Below are positions 20,505-26,175 of a stretch of DNA of 26,175 nucleotides, piece by piece. The stretch comes from Asterionellopsis glacialis (lineage: Eukaryota > Bacillariophyta > Plagiogrammaphyceae > Rhaphoneidales > Asterionellopsidaceae): NCBI GenBank assembly GCA_014885115.2, contig WKLE02000525.1, forward strand, positions 16,518 through 42,692, written 5' to 3'. Every line of letters starts with the position of its first letter. The stretch's first letter is position 1. The notes under the pieces are model-generated. The model was given only the letters and a program-made list of their open reading frames with translations, did no database searches and was not told the origin of the DNA. The position numbers and the translations under genes are program-made.

Positions 20505-20617
20505 TATGTATCATACAGGATCGCTTAATGGGACTTTAGTATTATACAGGTATGATGAGCAAAATCAAATATTCGTACATATGACAATATATTAAAAACT
20601 TGTACAATCTAAATGTA

Positions 20618-20745
20618 AGTACCGACCTGGTCGTAGGCCATATTGTACCGGTACCAGGTGCAGGTATCAATTGTAACAGTTGCCTGAACATGTACAAGGT
20701 ACATAGGTCCTACCGTTACCATTACGACGTGTACCAGGTACTGGA
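20618..20745. repeat. GTACC/CAGGT inverted-repeat cluster, copy 3
   Basis: It contains CCGGTACCAGGTG at about 20649, the ordered blocks GGTGCAGGTAT (20657-20667), TGCCTG (20681-20686) and CAAGGTACA (20695-20703), and the palindrome GTACCAGGTAC at 20731-20741, identical to that at 3649-3659. Block order and spacing match 3967-4019. Confidence 0.5.
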
Positions 20746-21049
20746 CTGTCGTAGCTAACGGTCGCTTTTCCACAAAAAAATCATATCTCACTTCTCACTA
20801 TCAGTCCAGACAGTACTGCAGAGTTCTCATTTTTGAATCCCCCTGAATGAAGCTCGTGCGCCCAAGATAATGAACGAGAGATTTCTGCTTGTGTACTCGT
20901 AGGCAGTCTATGTAAACCAGTACCGGTCAAAATTTATCGGTGAACCAAACACGGTAACCGACACACAAAAAAAGAAGAGAGTAGCAAAAATCGAAGCAAA
21001 ACTTTGGCAACATTGGATCGTACAAGCACCGACACAACTCAAGAACATT

Positions 21050-23332
21050 ATGGATTCCAACATAACTCAAGACAAGAAAATTACTGATAAAACTAATGAA
21101 GACATGTCAGAACTGGTGGATGGTAGTAGTAATGCAGATCAATCATCAATACCATCGTCATCGCCCGCATGGTCAAAGGAAGGATCTCAAGTTCAGATTG
21201 ATTTGATTGAATGGTGGTGTCATGAATTATTGCAATCGACTGATCCGGTGGACATTCAAGCTCGCGGGATTGAACTTCAAAGAGCTGTCCAAACCTTAGG
21301 AGTAGTACATAGTTATGGAAGACTATTCAATCGGATTCAAATGGCTGGTTTGACGCATCTCGTTTGTGGACGACCTGCTCTAACAAAGGATGATAATGAT
21401 GATGCTATCGACGATTCTTCAAAAGACAACAACAAGGCTGATAGCGACAGCGTGGACGATTCGGAATCTAGTCCAATACAACCACTATCAGCATGGACAG
21501 AACATCAATGGCGTGACTTGCGAGAACAAATAATCCTTGCAAAGTCCTACCTTTTGCGTTGTGATGCTAATTTATTGGTATTACCTTTTTTGGGTGATGA
21601 ATTACCAGCTCGTGATGACAATCTTGATTCGAATCGGATATCATTCGTCCCAGCATTCCACGAAGAATATACAGCATTTTTATCACTCCTTCATCTTCAT
21701 GCTGTGATAGCAAGGTTTCGGTCGGAATTATGTAAAATGCAAAATGACTCTCATCGACAACAAAATGAAGAAAGTTCTAAATCTCGTAATGTCTTACTGA
21801 AAAAATTAGAACAAATTGTAGATGATTACAAACTAGAACTTGGTGAAGTTGGCGATCTATCATCATTGTCCACGACAACTGGAGAACAACAACAAGAAGA
21901 TAGTATTTATAAATCTTTGACATCTTTTTTGTTGTCTGATCTTCATGGGTCAACGCATGATTCAATCCATACCTTGCCACAAAAACTTTGCTCTGATTTA
22001 GATAAAGTTCTAATGAAGGCGAATCAAGATGATCAACCATATTCTTATGTATCCCTTCAACGGAAATGGCGATGGTTGGCATATCAATGGTGTGATAAAA
22101 TTCTTGATACTCCACGACTTGTTCAATTGGGGTACAATACACCATATAGTAGTGATGGACAAGAAGCAGAAGCAGCAGAAATGGAAAAGTGTTCTGTATC
22201 GTCATGGGGAAATAGTGGGGAAGAAGTTAAGGAACGAGAAGAAACTATGAAGGGAATAGATGATGCAATACCGGTTGCTGAGCAACAAGACAACAAAAAT
22301 AGAATATTGGAGGAGGAAGAAACGCCAAAAACACAAGTCGAGGAATCCTCAAATAAAAACTGTCAAGACGATAAAGTGGAAGAAAGGAAGGATGAGGAAG
22401 AAGACGAGGAAGAAGCTCTTTTAACGCAAGCTCCTTTGCAACCTGTTCCACCTTCAACTCCTCAGCAAGCGACACAACAACATCAGATTGAGGAAATCGA
22501 CGAGGAAGAAGCTCTTTTAACGCAAGCTCCTTTGCAACCTGTTCCACCTTCAACTCCTCAACAAGCGACAAAACAACATCAGATTGAAGATATGAATTCT
22601 TCATGTAATGCAAACGAAGAGTTAGCTACGCAACCAATTGAAAAGCCACCGGTTAGTTCAGAAAATACAACGTCGGAGGAATTACAACCTGAAAAGAAGG
22701 CAACCGCGCATGAATCGACTGATCTACAGACGCAGACCCAAGAGAAAGACTCTAGCAAATCGGTAGGGGGGCATGCCGCTATAGATGAACCGCACGCTCA
22801 GTCCACTAGAGCTTCCAGCAATACAGTCGAAGGCGCTTCTGGAGTTGCAGTACCATCAGAGCCACAGGAAAATGTGAAAGATAGTGAAACGATGTCAGCA
22901 TCATTGAATTCTACTCCGAAATCGCAAAAGAATTCGCATTCAAAAAGCACCGAATCGAGTGCTCGTGGCTCGGATTCCATGTCCGAGGATATCACAGCTC
23001 GAATAAATCGAGTGCTGTCACAAAAGAAGAGGAAAAAATTCACTGAAACTATTGTCGAATGGCCATGCTCGAGTGATGACGAAAGTTCACCTGTGGTGCC
23101 GAGAAAGCAGCAGCGTCGTCGACAGTACATCAATTCTCCATTGTCGTTATTGGTCCGAAAGAAAAAGACAGCTTCTCCTAGACACATTATTGAATGGCCG
23201 TCATCTAGTGATGATGAAGATCGTGGTAAGACGCATATTGCACATCAGAAAGCTTCTTTCGACACTCCAGTTGAAGCTACTAAAAGAAGAAGATCTCCGA
23301 GAAGAAGTATCAGAGTACAAACTGCAACATAA
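21050..23332 (+). CDS. Unrecognised 760-residue acidic/basic protein with paired [IV][IV]EWPxSSDDE motifs
   Basis: I do not recognise the family. The ATG at 21050 is followed by a continuous frame to TAA with no intron required. The N-terminal 300 residues look helical and folded: IDLIEWWCHELLQSTDPVDI, LGVVHSYGRLFNRIQMAGL, WRDLREQIILAKSYLLRCDA, FLSLLHLHAVIARFRSELC. The middle (about 390-650) is acidic, Gln/Pro/Ser-rich and disordered, with a 32-residue unit repeated twice (from residue 452). The C-terminus has two copies of an I/V-I/V-E-W-P-x-S-S-D-D-E motif (668-678 and 713-723), each near Lys/Arg clusters, and ends SPRRSIRVQ. Hydrophobic residues followed by SSDDE resemble CK2-phosphorylated SUMO-interacting motifs, and the basic patches suggest a nuclear protein; both points are inference. 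It could be a chromatin or DNA-repair factor, but nothing in the sequence proves that. Confidence 0.8.
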   Translation: MDSNITQDKKITDKTNEDMSELVDGSSNADQSSIPSSSPAWSKEGSQVQIDLIEWWCHELLQSTDPVDIQARGIELQRAVQTLGVVHSYGRLFNRIQMAGLTHLVCGRPALTKDDNDDAIDDSSKDNNKADSDSVDDSESSPIQPLSAWTEHQWRDLREQIILAKSYLLRCDANLLVLPFLGDELPARDDNLDSNRISFVPAFHEEYTAFLSLLHLHAVIARFRSELCKMQNDSHRQQNEESSKSRNVLLKKLEQIVDDYKLELGEVGDLSSLSTTTGEQQQEDSIYKSLTSFLLSDLHGSTHDSIHTLPQKLCSDLDKVLMKANQDDQPYSYVSLQRKWRWLAYQWCDKILDTPRLVQLGYNTPYSSDGQEAEAAEMEKCSVSSWGNSGEEVKEREETMKGIDDAIPVAEQQDNKNRILEEEETPKTQVEESSNKNCQDDKVEERKDEEEDEEEALLTQAPLQPVPPSTPQQATQQHQIEEIDEEEALLTQAPLQPVPPSTPQQATKQHQIEDMNSSCNANEELATQPIEKPPVSSENTTSEELQPEKKATAHESTDLQTQTQEKDSSKSVGGHAAIDEPHAQSTRASSNTVEGASGVAVPSEPQENVKDSETMSASLNSTPKSQKNSHSKSTESSARGSDSMSEDITARINRVLSQKKRKKFTETIVEWPCSSDDESSPVVPRKQQRRRQYINSPLSLLVRKKKTASPRHIIEWPSSSDDEDRGKTHIAHQKASFDTPVEATKRRRSPRRSIRVQTAT
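22403..22594 (+). repeat. 96-bp tandem duplication within the coding region
   Basis: Two head-to-tail 96-base units (22403-22498, 22499-22594) differ at only two positions over the first 85 or so bases, with more differences at the end. Each encodes DEEEALLTQAPLQPVPPSTP and the following QQ-rich residues. The length keeps the frame. The near identity at silent sites suggests a recent duplication. Confidence 0.9.
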
Positions 23333-23360
23333 TAGGATATGCAACCAGTAGCAAATTGAA

Positions 23361-23370
23361 GGGGGGGGGG
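23361..23370 (+). repeat. G homopolymer (10 bases)
   Basis: Ten G in a row, 28 bases past the stop of the preceding gene. It is a common site of sequencing or assembly length error and could also form part of a G-rich structure in the 3' UTR. Confidence 0.8.
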
Positions 23371-23623
23371 GCTATCTCTGACTTTTGGTTGATATAGCGT
23401 ATATTGTATTATAGTTCAGAATCTAAATTTTAAATATATAAAAGAAAATTGGAACGAAAGGTTTCAACTATAAGATGTATTTCATCAATGCGAAGCAATT
23501 CAAGGTATTCTTGACTGAAAGTGCAAAAATTGTCTGCAGAGATCAGTAAAGCTGGTGTGTCTTGGGATTAATACTGACGAGAAAGAAAAAGCAGTACTTT
23601 TGGGTTCCATGTTGAGCATTTCG
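23371..23623. other. 3' flank with ordinary CpG
   Basis: Non-coding AT-rich DNA after the last gene. It still contains at least five CpG (near 23398, 23454, 23490, 23578 and 23622), which marks the edge of the CpG-poor block that follows. Confidence 0.6.
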
Positions 23624-26175
23624 TCTAATTCTGGTAAAAATGGAGACAGATAGCAACAAGTTAGAAATAGAGTCAAGAAAATGATACTATTGCTAAACCA
23701 ACTTTGAATTGTGTCTGTAAAAAGCAATCAGCAAAGCCTTCTACAGTGACAAATAAATGATATGGTGTCCTTCTTACTGTTACCAAAACCCAGAAAGCAT
23801 TTTAGAAGTATTTCATTTATTCTTTTCATAATCTATACTGCAGGCACCACATTGGTGCTTGTGCCAAGCTTGAACAATTGGACTATTTTAGATAAGTAAC
23901 AGCATTTACTTCTTGTTTATAACCCAGTCCATGCAAGTTTTATATAATAACAAGCCAGGTTGTTTATGAAATTCTCCTAGACTCCCAGGATTCTATCTAA
24001 TCCTTTCAAAAAGCATGTTTATCAATTACCAGACACACTCACTTGTTGACCTCCTATTATTGCATTTGTGTATCCTTTCAATTTTACTACAGACTTACTT
24101 TGCTTCAGTGAATTTAAAGGCTCCAAAAATTAAGACCATTTTTGGCTACATTGTTTTCTAAAGAATCAAGAATTATATTGCATACCTACACAATATATTA
24201 TTGATGTGACCTAAAGAAACTTGACAATGCTTTGTTGGCTTTCTCAATACATGCATATGTGCCATAAATAGTAAAGGCAGTGGGAGGCTGATGATTACAA
24301 AAGGATAATATAAGGAAACTAGATTTATTATTTATTTAATTGTCAGGAGTATATATATGACATATTGTCAAAATGGTGGTTCTATTTTTAGAATGGTTCC
24401 TGGTCTTAAATACAGCCACCCCTTGGCAGTGGAAAAAAAAAATCTTAAAGCTTTTTGTAATTCTCCATACTATATTATTTATGAAACATGATATGTGGTT
24501 TCATATATAAATCTTCTTGATAACTTGATCCTGGTGAATGGTCCTTGTAGTCAAAGTCTAAAACTATTATATATTGTTTTCTACTACTTCCACCTAATGC
24601 ACCTTTTTGTCTTCCAAAGGAGCATTATCGTCCTTTTTGACAGGCTCTTTGATGAAAAATAATATTCAGAACTACTGCACTAGCTGGTACAAATGATCTT
24701 TGAAATATGTGGTTATTGGCATGAGATACAGCATTACATAATCATGCAACAAGTGACAGGTACTTCCATGAAAACAGAATGAAGAATTCTCAAAAAGAGG
24801 GAAAAAATCAGCACCATATAAAATTATCTAAAGTACAACCTACGTTCATTGTAAGGTTCACATAAATGGCAGTACTTGTTGAGGAGGTATGTACATTAGA
24901 AAATCACTGAAGAGCAAAATTTGTACTTAACCCAACCTTCTTGTACACCTCTATTAATTAGTAGTAGTACAGTAATAAGGCTTTAGAATGTTGATAGAGA
25001 TGATGCTCTCAAATATAGCATGGTGCACAATATAAGTGGGAAACACCATGCTTTAGCTTTAAACCCATAATAATAGTGGAGTGTGCCTTTAGGGTTAGGG
25101 ACAGGCAGTAGTATGCTGGTCAGAATTCAATAAGTCTTTAATATATATTCCTTTTTATTTGTAAATATCCAATTGCAAAGAGAGTTTCATTTTTAACTCA
25201 CTAAGAATTTAAAAATGATCTTTCTATATGTACTATTTGTATGACAAAACTACTACAAAAAGTGTACACAGAAATATGATTTTTGTTTTTGGAATGATTT
25301 TAAATGAAAAGCAGTAGAAATGGGTTCTTAAAAAATATTTCACATAAAAATACTAATCTCAAATAGTTGTTAGCTATATATTTTTATACAAAAACATCAT
25401 GTTTAGTTCTTTTAAAAAGAAGAGGAGGTAAAAAAATTATTAGAATATGATATATTTATATCCCCAGCTTGGGGGAGCACAAATCTGTTATGCATGTGTT
25501 TAGCCTATATTCTTATTGTTTTGTTAGCAGAACATTCTCTAGTACAACACTTCCTAAAACCCATTCTTCATATCATCTGATTACCCTTTTAGCCAATATG
25601 TTTGAAGACATTTTATATTTATTATATTTTCTAGAGTGGGGCTACTCTCATAGAGAACCTTTTAAAGTAGTAATAGCTAAATGTTAATTAGAGAAATGGT
25701 AGAAACTCCATACTATTACTACTGATTTCTCCTAATATTGGATATTGATGAATGCCACCTACCCATAGTACCTTTGCAATACTATAATGAGGGATACACC
25801 CCAGGTGGAGAAAATAAAAAAATATCAGGAACAAAAGATATTGATATTCTGTATATATAAATGTGATCATCATCTATTGCTCATCGATCAAAAAGAGTAT
25901 ATAGAAGACTAAAATATTGAGTTTCTACATATGTACCCACCCCATGCCTTACTATTATTCCTGTGTGTTGGGGTGGGGGTGTTCTTAATCACTACCAAGT
26001 CTCTCAATGTTTTTGCACATTTGAGTCCTACTACTACTACTGTAGTATAAAGCACAGCCAGTGCTTTTCTTATGCTGTAAACACAATAATATATGATACA
26101 TTTTAGTTCTTTACAATATGAACCAAGATATGCACATATGTAATGGAAGTAATCTTTATTCAACACAGGTAACTA
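23624..26175. other. CpG-depleted, gene-free block
   Basis: In 2,552 bases I count three CpG (24629, 24843, 25885), while about 68 GpC occur from 23701 onward. Base content alone would predict several tens of CpG. Open frames do not exceed about 85 codons and none looks like a protein. Short TAC/GTA runs recur (near 24961, 25708, 26030). It may be a methylated and deaminated repeat relic, or DNA of other origin joined at the end of the window. Confidence 0.8.
25017..25052. repeat. Inverted repeat AGCATGGTG / CACCATGCT
   Basis: Perfect 9-bp arms (25017-25025 and 25044-25052) with an 18-base loop, inside the CpG-poor block. A smaller one, GCACCA-CAT-TGGTGC, lies near 23844. Function unknown. 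Confidence 0.6.

Larger units (their letters stand above)
19267..21049. other. Long spacer with hairpin and GTACC-repeat cluster
   Basis: A 1.8 kb AT-rich non-coding stretch with ordinary CpG frequency. Its first kilobase holds nothing I recognise; the longest frames are 60-100 codons and featureless. Between 20351 and 20745 it carries several inverted repeats, listed separately. The last 100 bases before 21050 are A-rich and probably the leader of the next gene. Confidence 0.6.

Noticed and set aside
24684..24697. CTGGTACAAATGAT shared with about 3569-3582
   Set aside because: A single shared 14-mer is near chance expectation for a 26 kb window of this composition, and the flanks do not match.
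25089..25100. Two TTAGGG units, possible interstitial telomere repeat
   Set aside because: Twelve bases can occur by chance in AT-rich DNA and no further units are adjacent.
25469..26166. Small frames of 61-85 codons in the CpG-poor block
   Set aside because: Short, AT-driven, rich in Ile/Tyr/Leu without a recognisable pattern, and the block is dense in stops.

Overview
This 26.2 kb window is nuclear DNA of a eukaryotic microalga, most likely a diatom or close stramenopile relative. The basis is compact genes with a few short GT-AG introns (78-199 bp, plus one inferred 409 bp intron), AATAAA poly(A) signals, small intergenic spaces on both strands, and the protein style: a Gly/Lys-rich H2A.Z tail, a long-tailed NDUFS4 and Q-rich regulators. 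The lineage call is inference. Eight protein-coding genes are supported. I saw no rRNA, tRNA, CRISPR array or intact transposon.

Layout. A TAF12-like TFIID subunit (+, 267-2198) converges on a histone H2A.Z gene (-, 2609-3434) whose first exon is probably only the start codon. After a 1.1 kb intergenic block holding CAGGT/GTACC inverted repeats comes a four-exon gene (+, 4562-8693). It encodes a 1224-residue membrane-anchored protein resembling GH94-type (clan GH-Q) glycoside phosphorylases. Next are an Acl4-like Rpl4 chaperone (-, 9039-10364), a Trf4/TENT4 non-canonical poly(A) polymerase with a very long N-terminal extension (+, 10875-15725), and a PUM3/Puf6-like protein (-, 15800-17812). 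NDUFS4 of mitochondrial complex I (+, 18436-19266) follows. A 1.8 kb spacer then contains a compact cluster of hairpins and GTACC repeats. The last gene (+, 21050-23332) encodes an unrecognised 760-residue nuclear-looking protein.

From about 23624 to the end (2.55 kb) the DNA carries no recognisable gene and is almost empty of CpG: I count 3 CpG, against about 68 GpC in nearly the same interval. The preceding DNA, including equally AT-rich spacers, has ordinary CpG. This is the strongest anomaly in the window. It suggests either a heavily methylated and deaminated relic region or DNA of different origin.

Working together: Acl4, Trf4 and PUM3 all belong to ribosome production and nuclear RNA quality control and sit next to each other, divergent then convergent. 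TAF12 and H2A.Z are both histone-fold proteins. The other genes show no obvious link. Exon joins, motif positions and counts were read by hand; no database search was possible.
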